64,000 nt of DNA from the NCBI GenBank assembly GCA_050260275.1, contig JBLNBX010000090.1, positions 19,463 through 83,462 of the forward strand, written 5' to 3'. Position numbers and translations under genes: made by a program. Every line of letters begins with the position of its first letter. The stretch's first letter is position 1. Positions 19,152 to 28,214 of this stretch are shown here, piece after piece. This DNA comes from DATMXS01 sp050260275 (GTDB lineage: Bacteria > Acidobacteriota > Terriglobia > Bryobacterales > Bryobacteraceae). The notes beneath the pieces were generated by a model, which ran no database searches, was not told where the DNA came from, and was given only the letters and a program-made list of their open reading frames with translations.

Positions 19152-21038
19152 GTGCGCCTGTCGTTTTCCAACGATACTCCAGAGGGTCAGACTGAGGCGC
19201 AGTTCGTCCGCTTCCACAAAGACCGCCTCTGGGAGCGCCTGAGTGAGGCGGCCCGCGAGACCGCTCAGCGCGGCGAGGCGGCGTTGGATCGTTCCGACCC
19301 GCTCGTCCGGATCGGCATCGAGTTCGGTTGCGATGGACGTGTTCTGCGCGATGGTTGCGCCGTGTTTCACATCGCCAGGCAGGCGCCCGCGCATCCCGAG
19401 TGGGCCTCCGGCATCGTGTCCGAGATCGAGGCTCTGCGCGCTGGCATCCGGACCGAGCACAACCAGCCTCTGCGGTTCGTCATCTGGGCTGGCGTAGGCG
19501 GATCGGTCGAGGACAAGTGCATGTACGCCGCGGCCGGACTGCTGCGGCGCGGGCCCCGCTCCTACATCCTCGATTCCGCCGACCCCGCCAAGCTGCGCAA
19601 CATACTCGAAGACATAGAGAGGCGGCACGCGCTCTCCATCACTTCGATACTGCGCAGCACGCTTGTCGCCGGGTTGGCCACGGGTATGACGTCATACGAG
19701 CCCGTGGTGAATCTCGAGAAGCTCTACAACCTGTACGAGCGTTACCGCATCGACAGCAGGCCCAATTTCTTGTACATGGCGCCCCGCGGCTCGCTTCTGG
19801 AACGTTTCGGAGAGGAGCGAGGCTGCCGCCGGGTGGAATGGCAGCTCGACGGGGGCAATTCTCTTGCCGGCCGGCACAGCGCACCTCTCACACGCGGCAG
19901 CCTGTATCCGCTGGCTCTCGCCCGGCAGGACCTGGCCTCCTGGATGGAAGGTGCGAACCTCTCCCGGGAAGACGTAAGCACCGCCTGGCGGCTCGCATCC
20001 TTCATCAACGCGCAGGGATTGGCCGGCCGCGACAAGCTCACCCTGCTGTTGCCGAAAGCCTGGGCCGGCGCGGGCATCTGGACGAAACAGAACTTCGAGC
20101 AGAGCCTGGGAAAGAGCGCCGATCTCGGCCTCAAGGTCGTGCTGCCCACGAAAACCCGGCTGGCGGATTTGAGATCGCCGCGCGATCCCGCGCAGGACCG
20201 CGCATTCCTCGTTGTGCAGGTGAAGGGACTCGAGGGCCCCGACTCTCGCAAGGTTGCCGCGGCTAGGCGCGCCGGGTATCCCGTCGCGGTGCTCACGCTG
20301 CCGCGCGCGACGCCGCTGTCGCGCTACATGCAGTTCATTCATTACGCCGTGTTCGGCGTAGCCTGGCTGCGGGGTATGAACTTCGCGAGCGAACCGGGAG
20401 GCGAGCTGTACAAGGAGATCGCGCAGCGGCTGTACTCGGAAGCGCAGGCGGCGGGCGGCATGGAACGCACGCGCGCCTGGCAATCGATGCTGAGGTGCGA
20501 GCGGCAGGCCTGCCACAGAGGGCTGGTGACGCTTCGCTACGACCGCCTTCCTTTCGACCCCTGCGCGGCGGACAGCGCGCCGGAGCTGTACGCCTCGATC
20601 CTTCGCCGGCTCGTGTCCGAGAAGCAGGTGGAATACGGCGAGCTGACCTACTTCGGTGACACGCGCTACTCCGCGCGCGGTATGGCCATCCGCAGACGCC
20701 TGGAACGCGCCGCCGAGCGCCTCTTCGCCGAACGGCTCAAGATGCCCGCGGACGTCTACGAAGGCCCCGCGATGAACCATACGTATCACGAGATGATCAT
20801 TGGGCACGGGAAATGCTTCTCGACGGTGCTGCTCAGCGAATCGGTAGACCAGTACCCGGCGGCCCGGTACTCGCCCGACTATCACCTCGCGCAGTTTCTG
20901 GCTACGCAGATGGCCCTTTCAGAGCGCGGCCGCCCTGTTGTCTCGGTTACCTTAAGAGATACGGGAGATGAGAGCCTGCGCGCGCTCGAGGACTTCTTCC
21001 ATCGCGCAGCTCAAGCCCTCAAAGCCAGGGTGGTGTAG
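19152..21038 (+). CDS. Phosphoglucose-isomerase-like protein (SIS-fold family)
   Basis: A 628-residue protein whose middle resembles glucose-6-phosphate isomerases, especially the isomerase half of acidobacterial transaldolase/isomerase fusions. [21 protein letters not shown] corresponds to the GIGGS sugar-phosphate loop, and [21 protein letters not shown] matches the second SIS half. The transaldolase part is absent. It is longer than standalone GPI and the catalytic residues cannot be placed with confidence, so another phosphosugar isomerase role is possible. Start is GTG 19152; no strong ribosome-binding site is seen. It precedes, within 3 nt, a small membrane protein and rph. Confidence 0.6.
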   Translation: MRLSFSNDTPEGQTEAQFVRFHKDRLWERLSEAARETAQRGEAALDRSDPLVRIGIEFGCDGRVLRDGCAVFHIARQAPAHPEWASGIVSEIEALRAGIRTEHNQPLRFVIWAGVGGSVEDKCMYAAAGLLRRGPRSYILDSADPAKLRNILEDIERRHALSITSILRSTLVAGLATGMTSYEPVVNLEKLYNLYERYRIDSRPNFLYMAPRGSLLERFGEERGCRRVEWQLDGGNSLAGRHSAPLTRGSLYPLALARQDLASWMEGANLSREDVSTAWRLASFINAQGLAGRDKLTLLLPKAWAGAGIWTKQNFEQSLGKSADLGLKVVLPTKTRLADLRSPRDPAQDRAFLVVQVKGLEGPDSRKVAAARRAGYPVAVLTLPRATPLSRYMQFIHYAVFGVAWLRGMNFASEPGGELYKEIAQRLYSEAQAAGGMERTRAWQSMLRCERQACHRGLVTLRYDRLPFDPCAADSAPELYASILRRLVSEKQVEYGELTYFGDTRYSARGMAIRRRLERAAERLFAERLKMPADVYEGPAMNHTYHEMIIGHGKCFSTVLLSESVDQYPAARYSPDYHLAQFLATQMALSERGRPVVSVTLRDTGDESLRALEDFFHRAAQALKARVV

Positions 21039-21041
21039 CAA

Positions 21042-21194
21042 ATGGCAAAGATCAGACCCGCTCGCGCGGGCCGGCAGAGACAGTCAAAGGTAAGAAGCTG
21101 GGCCAAAGGCGTACCGTGCCTCGTGGTCGTGCTCGGTTTGTTCGTGATACTGACGTTGCTGCTCACATCCATACTCTCGACCGGCGTGAGATGA
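21042..21194 (+). CDS. Small single-pass membrane protein, 50 residues
   Basis: An open frame from ATG 21042 to TGA 21192-21194 encodes 50 residues. The first 25 are basic ([20 protein letters not shown]); a strongly hydrophobic stretch follows ([20 protein letters not shown]), predicted as one membrane helix with the N-terminus inside by the positive-inside rule. It starts 3 nt after the isomerase-like gene and its stop overlaps the rph ATG (ATGA), so it is probably translated in this operon. No family is recognised. It is short enough to be missed by standard length cut-offs. Confidence 0.65.
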   Translation: MAKIRPARAGRQRQSKVRSWAKGVPCLVVVLGLFVILTLLLTSILSTGVR

Positions 21195-21913
21195 CGATCA
21201 GAAGCGACGGACGCGCCCCCGGCCGCATGCGGCCGGTCACCATACAGCCAGGATTTCTGCTAACGGCCGAAGGCTCCGCGCTGATTGAGATAGGCAACAC
21301 GCGCGTGCTCTGCGCCGCCACGGTCGAGGACACGGTGCCCCAGTTTCTGCGCGGCAGCGGCCGCGGGTGGGTGACCGCCGAGTACGGCATGCTGCCCCGC
21401 TCCACCGCTACGCGCACCCCGCGCGAGGTGAGCCGCGGACGCCCGTCCGGCCGCACACACGAAATTCAGCGGCTCATCGGCCGCTCGCTTCGTGCCGTCT
21501 GCGACCTCGCGGCTTTGGGCGAGCGCACGGTGATTCTCGATTGCGACGTGCTGCAAGCCGACGGCGGCACGCGAACGGCGGCGATCACCGGCGCATGGGT
21601 TGCCCTCGCCATCGCACTGCGCCAACTGGTGAGCTTCAACGTCCTCAAGGCAGATCCGCTGCGCGACCAGGTGGCCGCGGTCAGCGTGGGCATCAGCGGC
21701 GGCGTGCCGCTGCTTGACCTCGCCTACGATGAGGACTCTGGCGCCGATGTGGATATGAATGTCGTCATGACCGGCTCGGGCCGTTTCGTCGAAATTCAGG
21801 CCACGGCCGAGCAGACGCCCTATGACGACTCCCAACTGGCGGAGCTGATATCTCTCGCGCGCATCGGCATTGCGGAACTGCTCGAAGCTCAGAAGCGGGC
21901 GCTCGGATTGTGA
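21191..21913 (+). CDS. rph: Ribonuclease PH
   Basis: A 240-residue phosphorolytic 3' exoribonuclease that trims tRNA 3' ends. The N-terminus [13 protein letters not shown], the phosphate-binding [35 protein letters not shown] and the C-terminal [11 protein letters not shown] match the family along its whole length. Start ATG 21191 is chosen because the frame before it is unrelated and because it forms an ATGA overlap with the small membrane protein. Its TGA overlaps the GTG of rdgB by 4 nt; rph-rdgB is a widespread pair. Confidence 0.97.
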   Translation: MTIRSDGRAPGRMRPVTIQPGFLLTAEGSALIEIGNTRVLCAATVEDTVPQFLRGSGRGWVTAEYGMLPRSTATRTPREVSRGRPSGRTHEIQRLIGRSLRAVCDLAALGERTVILDCDVLQADGGTRTAAITGAWVALAIALRQLVSFNVLKADPLRDQVAAVSVGISGGVPLLDLAYDEDSGADVDMNVVMTGSGRFVEIQATAEQTPYDDSQLAELISLARIGIAELLEAQKRALGL

Positions 21914-22509
21914 TCACCCTTTACTGCGCTACAACGAATCCGGGGAAGTTGCGCGAGTTCCGGCTGGCTGCCGAAACCTATGCCCCCGGTCTTGCCGATG
22001 TGGTCTCGTTGCCCCGTCTGGCGGATATTCCTCCCGTTGAGGAGACCGGCGTCACGTTCGAGGAGAACGCCATCCAGAAAGCGATGTACTACGGCGCGCA
22101 CGCACCCGGGCTGCTGTTCGCCGACGATTCGGGACTGGAGGTGGACGCGCTCGGAGGCGCGCCCGGCGTGCTCTCCGCGCGCTTTGCCGGGCCGAACGCC
22201 ACCGACCCGGCCAACAACGCACTGCTGCTCGAACGGCTCGCGAACGCCGCCGATCGCACCGCACGCTTCGTATGCGCTATCGCGCTCGCCGGCCAGGGCC
22301 GGATCCTGCGCACGTTCCGTGGAGTAGTGGAAGGCCGCATCGTTCACGAGCCCACCGGACCGAACGGTTTCGGCTACGATCCGCTGTTCTACTATGAGCC
22401 CTTCGGATGCACGTTTGGCGAGGTGAGCGCCGATCGCAAGCTCACAGTGAGCCATCGCGGCGCTGCGCTCAAGGCCATGTTCGAGTGGCTGGCCGCGCGC
22501 GAGCGGTGA
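21910..22509 (+). CDS. rdgB: XTP/dITP pyrophosphatase (RdgB/HAM1)
   Basis: A 199-residue house-cleaning nucleotidase that hydrolyses non-canonical purine triphosphates such as dITP and XTP. Signatures are [10 protein letters not shown] at the N-terminus, [32 protein letters not shown] and [10 protein letters not shown]. Start is GTG 21910, overlapping the rph stop by 4 nt. It is the last gene of the plus-strand run that begins with the isomerase-like protein; mnmA faces it 36 nt downstream. Confidence 0.95.
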   Translation: MITLYCATTNPGKLREFRLAAETYAPGLADVVSLPRLADIPPVEETGVTFEENAIQKAMYYGAHAPGLLFADDSGLEVDALGGAPGVLSARFAGPNATDPANNALLLERLANAADRTARFVCAIALAGQGRILRTFRGVVEGRIVHEPTGPNGFGYDPLFYYEPFGCTFGEVSADRKLTVSHRGAALKAMFEWLAARER

Positions 22510-22545
22510 GCCGCGCCGCCTGGCGCACCCAAGGCAGAGGCCGGC

Positions 22546-23640
22546 TCAACGGCTGATCCAACCGCCGCCGAGCACGAGATCGCCGTCGTAAAACACCGCA
22601 GCCTGGCCCGGTGTCACGGCGCGCTGCGGCTCCTCGAACGTGACCTCATCGCCTCGGACGACCGCCGGCGCGGCGTCGTGTTTGTTGCGGATCTTCACCG
22701 CGGCGGAGAACTCGGCCGGCTGCTTGTCGAAGGCGATCCAGTTGGCGTCGCGTATTCGAAACGACCGCCGCAACAACTCGTCGTTGCGTCCCACGATGAC
22801 GCGCCGCGTTGCCGGGTCGGTGGCGACAACGTAGAGCGGCTCGCCGATGGCGACGTTCAGGCCGCGACGCTGTCCGACGGTAAAACGATGGATGCCGGCA
22901 TGACGCCCGAGCACGCGACCGGAGGTTGTGACGATCTCGCCCTCTCCCACAGCGGAACCGGGGCTCGCGTCCGGCGGGTCATTTCCTGCCCCGGCCAGGC
23001 CCGAGTGCGCCTCCACGAATGAGGCGTAATCGTTCTCCGGCACGAAGCATATCTCCTGGCTGTCGCTTTTTTCGGCTACGGGCAGGCCCCACTCGCGCGC
23101 GAGTTCGCGCACGCGCGTCTTGGTGAACTCGCCGAGGGGGAACAGGGCCGCCGCCAGTTGCCGCTGCTCGAGGCCGAACAGAAAATAGCTCTGGTCCCGA
23201 GCGGGGTCCGCGGCGCGCCGGAGCAGAAAGCGCCCCTTGCCGCGCTCTATCCGTGCGTAGTGCCCCGTGGCCAGGCGCGATGCCCCAAGCGCTTCGGCCG
23301 CCTCGAGCAGTAGCCCGAATTTGATGCGCGGGTTGCACAGCGCACACGGGCACGGCGTGAGCCCGGTGAGGTAGCTTGCGACGAACGGGCGCACCACCTC
23401 GCGCTCGAACTCGCCGCGAAGATCGAGCACGTGGTGCTCTATGCCGAGGTATGCGGCCACGCGCGCAGCATCCGCTTCCGCTGCGCTGGCCGGCTTCCCG
23501 TCAGCATCCAACCCGGCCGGCGTGCAGAGCCGCATGGTCAGCCCAACTACCTTCTCGCCCGCGCGCACGAGCATCGCTGCGGTGGTGGAGCTGTCAACAC
23601 CGCCGCTCATTGCGACTGCGATTTTTCCTGCTGCGGGCAT
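22546..23640 (-). CDS. mnmA: tRNA-specific 2-thiouridylase MnmA
   Basis: A 364-residue enzyme that adds sulfur to U34 of tRNA-Lys, -Glu and -Gln. The PP-loop AMSGGVDSSTTAAM binds ATP. The first catalytic cysteine lies in CPCALCNPRIKFG and the second, which accepts the persulfide, in SQEICFVPENDY. The C-terminal beta-barrel is complete (VFYDGDLVLGGGWI). It is transcribed away from the SAM-hydrolase gene, the two starts being 75 nt apart. A tRNA-Lys(TTT), an expected substrate, is encoded at 59.3 kb. Confidence 0.96.
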   Translation of the reverse strand: MPAAGKIAVAMSGGVDSSTTAAMLVRAGEKVVGLTMRLCTPAGLDADGKPASAAEADAARVAAYLGIEHHVLDLRGEFEREVVRPFVASYLTGLTPCPCALCNPRIKFGLLLEAAEALGASRLATGHYARIERGKGRFLLRRAADPARDQSYFLFGLEQRQLAAALFPLGEFTKTRVRELAREWGLPVAEKSDSQEICFVPENDYASFVEAHSGLAGAGNDPPDASPGSAVGEGEIVTTSGRVLGRHAGIHRFTVGQRRGLNVAIGEPLYVVATDPATRRVIVGRNDELLRRSFRIRDANWIAFDKQPAEFSAAVKIRNKHDAAPAVVRGDEVTFEEPQRAVTPGQAAVFYDGDLVLGGGWISR

Positions 23641-23714
23641 GGCTTACAGGCAGGCGGGGCCATCCGAATTGGTGGATACTGGATGCTTAACCGCTTCCCT
23701 CAATTCTAACGGAC

Positions 23715-24503
23715 ATGCCGCGGCCGGTTATAACGCTCACCACGGATTTCGGCCTCTCGGACCATTTCGTCGCCTCCATGAAGGGCGTCATCCTGGGCAT
23801 GCTTCCCGGCGCTGAGATTGTGGACGTATCGCACGAGGTCGCGCCTTACGGCATCGCCGAAGCGGCGTTCATCATCTCGCAGGTCTACGCGGATTTTCCA
23901 AAGAAGACGGTGCACGTTGTCGTGGTGGATCCCGGCGTAGGCACCGACCGGCGTCCGCTGCTCGTTTCTGCCGCCGGGCAGTACTTCATAGCGCCCGACA
24001 ACGGCGTCCTGTCGATGGTGTACTCGCGCGAAAAGCATTCCGTGCGCGCGATCACAAACACGAAGTACTTCCGCCAGCCAGTCAGCGCCACGTTCCACGG
24101 CCGCGACATCTTCGCGCCCTGCGCGGCGCGGCTGGCACAAGGCGCCAGCGCGGCCGGCTTCGGCAAGTCCGTGCGCGATTACGTCCGGCTTGCGTTCGAC
24201 CGGCCCGCCCGCTCCGGCGAACGCACGTGGACAGGGATGGTTCTGAAGATCGATCGCTTTGGCAACGTCATAACGAACTTCTCCGTCTCCGAGTTTTCCG
24301 GCGTTCGCACGCGGCCCTTCTCGCTCACGGCAGGCGCGCGGGAGATCACCGTTTTTGCGCGGACATTTGCCGATGGCGCTGCCGGCCAGGTATTCGCGTA
24401 CGCAGGCAGCGCGGGCTATCTCGAGATAGCTATGAACCAGGGCTCCGCCGCCCGCGAACTCGGCGTCGCGGCAGGGGCCCTGCTTTCACTGACGATATAT
24501 TGA
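23715..24503 (+). CDS. SAM hydroxide adenosyltransferase (DUF62 family)
   Basis: A 262-residue member of the fluorinase/chlorinase/DUF62 family, which cleaves S-adenosylmethionine with water to adenosine and methionine. Conserved blocks are TLTTDFGLSDHFVASMKG, VVDPGVGTDRRP, APDNGVLS, TFHGRDIFAPCAA, DRFGNVITNF and a C-terminal GYLEIAMNQGSAARELG. Residues known to shape SAM and hydroxide binding (the Asp-Arg-His set) appear to be present. The insertion loop typical of halogenases is not evident, so hydrolysis is the likelier reaction. It is followed 9 nt later by mutM. Confidence 0.9.
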   Translation: MPRPVITLTTDFGLSDHFVASMKGVILGMLPGAEIVDVSHEVAPYGIAEAAFIISQVYADFPKKTVHVVVVDPGVGTDRRPLLVSAAGQYFIAPDNGVLSMVYSREKHSVRAITNTKYFRQPVSATFHGRDIFAPCAARLAQGASAAGFGKSVRDYVRLAFDRPARSGERTWTGMVLKIDRFGNVITNFSVSEFSGVRTRPFSLTAGAREITVFARTFADGAAGQVFAYAGSAGYLEIAMNQGSAARELGVAAGALLSLTIY

Positions 24504-24512
24504 CCGCGCCCG

Positions 24513-25311
24513 ATGCCTGAGTTGCCCGAAGTCGAAGCCGTGGTTGCCCGCATCAGGCGCGTCGCGAAGGGCCGCACGATCCGTGAGGTCGAGGTGCTCC
24601 GTTCTTCCGCCGTGCGCCCGCAGACCCCGGCGCTCGTGGCCAGCCGCGCCATTGGCCGCCGCATCGACGATGTGCGCCGCCGCGGCAAGAACATCCTCAT
24701 CGAGCTTGCGGGCGGATTCACGATTCGCATCCACCTGAAGCTGACTGGAGAGTTGCATGCGGGCGAGGTGAACCGCTCATCGCGCGTTGTTTTCCACTTG
24801 AGCGGATCAAAGCAACTGGTCTTCGACGAGCCGTGGGCGCTTGGAACGGTAAATGTGCTCGACCGTGACAAGGCTCGCGAAGGCGCTTGCAGGACTCGGT
24901 CCCGAGCCGCTATCGCGCGAGTTCACCGTGGATGGTTTCGTGAAGGCGGCAGCCAGTTCGCGTCTGCCCGCGAAGCTGTTTCTCATGGATCAGAAGCGGG
25001 TTGCCGGCCTTGGCAACGTGTATGCGGCCGAGGCGCTCTTTCGCGCCGGCATCCACCCGGCCCGGCCCATGAACAGACTGAGTGCGGACAGGGCTCGCGT
25101 ACTGTACGATGCCATTCGCGATGTGCTACGGGAAGCTGTGAGATCTGCTAAGATCGCATACAACCGTCCCGGCAAGTACACGGAAGCGGCAGAATGGCCA
25201 CGCGCAGTGTATCGCCGGGAGGGCGAAACCTGTCTGCGCTGTGGCGCCCGCATACGCCGCATCAAGCAGGCGGGCCGGTCCACATACTTCTGCGCGCGTT
25301 GCCAAAGGTAA
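24513..25311 (+). pseudogene. mutM: Formamidopyrimidine-DNA glycosylase, interrupted by a +1 frameshift
   Basis: The gene encodes an Fpg/MutM DNA glycosylase that removes 8-oxoguanine, but in two frames. The first runs from ATG 24513 (MPELPEVEAVVARIR with catalytic Pro-Glu, HLKLTGELH with the conserved Lys) to VLDRDK. The second resumes with LAKALAGLGPEPLSREF and ends at TAA 25309-25311, with an intact C-terminal zinc finger (CLRCG...CARC). One extra G at 24872-24873, in AAGGCTC, explains the shift; removing it restores a full-length protein of about 265 residues. Everything else looks under selection, so a sequencing error or very recent mutation is more likely than an old pseudogene. Confidence 0.88.
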
Positions 25312-25313
25312 GG

Positions 25314-27188
25314 ATGGTGATTTCCCCACCGGCCGCCACAGCGCGAGCCGCCGAGTTCCGCGAACAGCTCACCAAGCGAGTGTTTGTCGCCGATGGCGCG
25401 ATGGGTACGATGCTGTACTCGAAGGGCGTTTTCATCAATCGCTGCTTCGATGAGCTGAACCTCTCCGCCCCCAACCTGGTCCGTGAGGTCCATGAGGAAT
25501 ACGTTCGCGCAGGAGCGGAGATCCTGGAAACGAATACCTTTGGCGCGAACCGTCCGCGCCTGGCCGCATTTGGGTTTGCCGAACGGCTGCGCGAGATCAA
25601 TCATGCGGGCGTGAAGCTGGCGCGCGAGGTTGCCGGAGGCGCTTTCGTCGCGGGCTCCATTGGCCCGCTCGGGCTCCGCATCGAGCCGCTGGGCCCCACG
25701 TCGTTCGCAGAGGCCCGGGCTCACTTCGCCGAACAGGCGGAGGCGCTTCTGGAGGCCGGCGTCGATCTGCTCATCCTGGAGACGTTCGCCAACCTGAACG
25801 AGCTGCGGGAAGCGATCTTAGCCGCGCGAGAAGCCGCCGGTCAGGAGATGGTGATCGTCGCCCAGGTCACCATTGACGACTTCGGCAAGATGCCGGACGG
25901 CGCGGAGCCCGCCACGTTCACCGCGAAACTCGACGGGTGGCCTGTAGACGCGATCGGCCTCAACTGCTCGGCCGGCCCCAAAGTGATGCTCGAAACCATC
26001 GAGAGGATGGCCGCGCACACCACCAAGCCCCTCGTCGCAATGCCCAACGCGGGGCATCCGGCCCACATCGAGGGGCGCCAGATTTACCTCGGCTCTCCAG
26101 AGTACATGGCCCAGTACGCCCGGCGCTTTATTCACGCCGGCGTGCGGATCATCGGCGGTTGTTGCGGCACCACACCCGAGCACATTCGATTGATTCGCGC
26201 CGAGGTCCGTTCGCTGCGCCCGGGTGTTGGCCGGCCCGCGGCCACAGTCGAGGAGCCCGCCGTGAAGCCTGAGGCGCTCGAGCCCGTGCCGCTGGAGCGC
26301 AAGTCCAAGCTCGGCGAAAAACTCGCCGCCGGGCGCTTCGTCGCGTTCGTTGAGATACTGCCTCCTCATGGCGTTGACGCTTCGAAGGAGATCGCCGGCG
26401 CCAAGCTGTGCGCCGCTGCCGGCATCGACTGCATCAACGTGCCCGATGGGCCCCGGGCCAGCGCCCGGATGAGCGCCCAGGTGGCTTGCCAGTTGATCCA
26501 GCGCGAGGCCGCGATCGAGCCCGTACTCCATTTCTGCTGCCGCGACCGCAACCTTCTCGGCATACAGTCGGAGCTGCTGGGCGCGCACGCGGCCGGAATC
26601 CGCAACCTGCTCTGCATCACCGGCGACCCGCCGCGCATGGGCGCGTACCCGTCCGCCACTGCCGTTTTCGACGTCGACTCCATCGGCCTGGTGAACATCG
26701 TCAGCAACCTCAACCGCGGCCTGGATATCGGCGGAAACCCCATGGGTTCGCAGACCGCGCTCGTCATCGGCGTCGGCGCGGATCCCGGCGCGCTCAATCT
26801 GGACGAGGAGATACGCCGCTTCGAATGGAAGGTGCAGGCCGGTGCGGAGTACGTCGTAACGCAGCCCGTTTTCGACATCCGGCTGCTCGAGCGTTTCCTG
26901 CGGCGCATCGAACATGTAAAGATTCCTGTGATCGCTGGCGTTTGGCCGCTCATCAGCTTCCGCAACGCGGAGTTCATGGTGAACGAGCTGCGCGTACCGG
27001 TGCCGAACGAAGCGCTGGAACGCATGAGGCGCGCGGCGACCGCCGAACAGGCCCGTCGCGAGGGCGTGGCGATCGCGCGGGAGATGATAGGCCGGTTGCG
27101 GCCGATGGTGCAGGGAGTACAGCTTAGCGCGCCGTTCGGACGATACGCGATGGCGCTTGAGGTAGCGGAGGCAATCGGCGCGCGGTAG
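25314..27188 (+). CDS. Bifunctional homocysteine S-methyltransferase / methylenetetrahydrofolate reductase
   Basis: A 624-residue fusion of the YitJ type. Residues 1-300 are a zinc-dependent homocysteine methyltransferase (VADGAMGTMLYSKG, GLNCSAGPK, GGCCGTTPEHI give the three Cys ligands). Residues from about 325 are MTHFR (FVEILPPHGVD, CITGDPPRMG, FEWKVQAGAEYVVTQPVFD), which makes 5-methyl-THF. There is no cobalamin domain. Together the two parts link folate one-carbon units to methionine. Start ATG 25314 is preceded by AAGG; an upstream in-frame ATG lies inside mutM. The gene starts 2 nt after the mutM stop. Confidence 0.93.
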   Translation: MVISPPAATARAAEFREQLTKRVFVADGAMGTMLYSKGVFINRCFDELNLSAPNLVREVHEEYVRAGAEILETNTFGANRPRLAAFGFAERLREINHAGVKLAREVAGGAFVAGSIGPLGLRIEPLGPTSFAEARAHFAEQAEALLEAGVDLLILETFANLNELREAILAAREAAGQEMVIVAQVTIDDFGKMPDGAEPATFTAKLDGWPVDAIGLNCSAGPKVMLETIERMAAHTTKPLVAMPNAGHPAHIEGRQIYLGSPEYMAQYARRFIHAGVRIIGGCCGTTPEHIRLIRAEVRSLRPGVGRPAATVEEPAVKPEALEPVPLERKSKLGEKLAAGRFVAFVEILPPHGVDASKEIAGAKLCAAAGIDCINVPDGPRASARMSAQVACQLIQREAAIEPVLHFCCRDRNLLGIQSELLGAHAAGIRNLLCITGDPPRMGAYPSATAVFDVDSIGLVNIVSNLNRGLDIGGNPMGSQTALVIGVGADPGALNLDEEIRRFEWKVQAGAEYVVTQPVFDIRLLERFLRRIEHVKIPVIAGVWPLISFRNAEFMVNELRVPVPNEALERMRRAATAEQARREGVAIAREMIGRLRPMVQGVQLSAPFGRYAMALEVAEAIGAR

Positions 27189-27215
27189 CACGCACGCGTT
27201 AGCCTGAACCCTTTC

Positions 27216-27866
27216 ATGCCCACTGACTTGATCGTCATTGACGTTGAACAACCGGACGGCGCGGCGCTGGATCGTGCGGCCGAGGAGATTCGCCGCGGCA
27301 ACGTCATCGCCATCCCGACCGACGCCCTTTACAGCCTTATCGCAGATCCGTTCAACCTCAACGCGGTGGGCCGCGTATTCCGGGCAAAGGGGCGCGAAGA
27401 GCAGCGCTCGCTGCCGCTTCTCATTCCGGACCTCCTGACAGCCGAGGAACTGGCGCGCGACATTCCCCAGCGCTTCTACGTTCTGGCCCGCCACTTCTGG
27501 CCCGGGCCGCTGGCGGTCATCGTACCCGCGTCCGCTAAGGTGCCGCTGAAGGTGACCGGCAACACCGGGAGGCTGGCGCTCAGGCAGCCGCGCTCGGCCG
27601 TGGCATGCGGCCTGCTTGAGCGGGTAGGGCATCCCCTCATCGGCACCAGCGCCAATATCTCCGGACAACCGACGTGCCGCAGCGGTATAGAAGCGTTCGG
27701 CGTCCTCGATGGCCGCGTCAGCCTGGTGCTCGACGGCGGCGCAACCGCCGGCGCCGGCGCCACGACCATCGATATCACCGAGCCCATCTGGCGCGTGATC
27801 CGCGAAGGAGCCATTCCAGTGAAGGAGATAGCGGAGTGCCTCGGGGAGCCGGTGAACGGTAAGTAA
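27216..27866 (+). CDS. Sua5/YciO/YrdC-family L-threonylcarbamoyladenylate synthase
   Basis: A 216-residue YrdC-fold protein, the family that makes threonylcarbamoyl-AMP for the t6A37 modification of ANN-decoding tRNAs. Visible motifs are AIPTDALYSLIADP (usually PTDTxYGL), the KxR in FRAKGREEQRSLPLLI, WPGPLAVIVPAS and GTSANISGQP. The altered first motif resembles the YciO subgroup, whose function is less certain, so I do not give a gene symbol. It follows the HMT/MTHFR gene by 27 nt. A 6S RNA is encoded downstream. Confidence 0.85.
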   Translation: MPTDLIVIDVEQPDGAALDRAAEEIRRGNVIAIPTDALYSLIADPFNLNAVGRVFRAKGREEQRSLPLLIPDLLTAEELARDIPQRFYVLARHFWPGPLAVIVPASAKVPLKVTGNTGRLALRQPRSAVACGLLERVGHPLIGTSANISGQPTCRSGIEAFGVLDGRVSLVLDGGATAGAGATTIDITEPIWRVIREGAIPVKEIAECLGEPVNGK

Positions 27867-27954
27867 CGTGGCCTGCTGGAGTTAGCCGTCGCCCGTTCAT
27901 CTACATCGGCAAGGCGCTCCCGATAGCACTGGAAAGCGCTCTCGTGTTAGCATT

Positions 27955-28157
27955 CGGTTGGAGCGTATTCGCCAGGCAAACGGTTCGGTCTCCCATAAAA
28001 TTGATCCGATGTCAATGTCATGGGGATCCGGCTCGTTGTATAGCGCCGGTGAGCAGGCTCGGGTCCGGAATCGGGCGGCGAGAAGCCTGAAGGCGCTCGG
28101 AGGATCCCCCCCTGTTGAGTACAGGGGTCAATGACGGAGCCCGGCAGATGCTCAGCG
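27955..28157 (+). ncRNA. ssrS: 6S RNA
   Basis: About 200 nt fold into the 6S RNA architecture. The segment GGTGAGCAGGCTCGG (28048-28062) and CGAGAAGCCT (28079-28088) are almost identical to the E. coli 6S apical hairpin. AGCGCC/GGCGCT and GGGGATCC/GGATCCCC form the stem below it. The hairpin CCCCTG...CAGGGG corresponds to the one on the 3' side of the central bubble. GAGCGTATTCGCC at 27961-27973 pairs with GGCAGATGCTC near 28143-28153 to close the molecule. 6S RNA mimics an open promoter and sequesters sigma-70 RNA polymerase. The end points are approximate, and TAGCAT at 27948-27953 could be its -10 element. Confidence 0.85.
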
Positions 28158-28214
28158 GTTGCGCTCCTCCTTCCTCCGCTGGGCGTATCATTCCCGCGGA
28201 CGACACCTGATCGG

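Noticed and set aside
24860..24880. Programmed ribosomal frameshift in mutM
   Set aside because: No slippery heptamer, stop codon or stimulatory hairpin is seen at the junction, and MutM is not known to use one.
25818..27668. 616-codon minus-strand open frame opposite the HMT/MTHFR gene
   Set aside because: Antisense to conserved coding sequence; the predicted product is His/Arg-rich with no recognisable fold.
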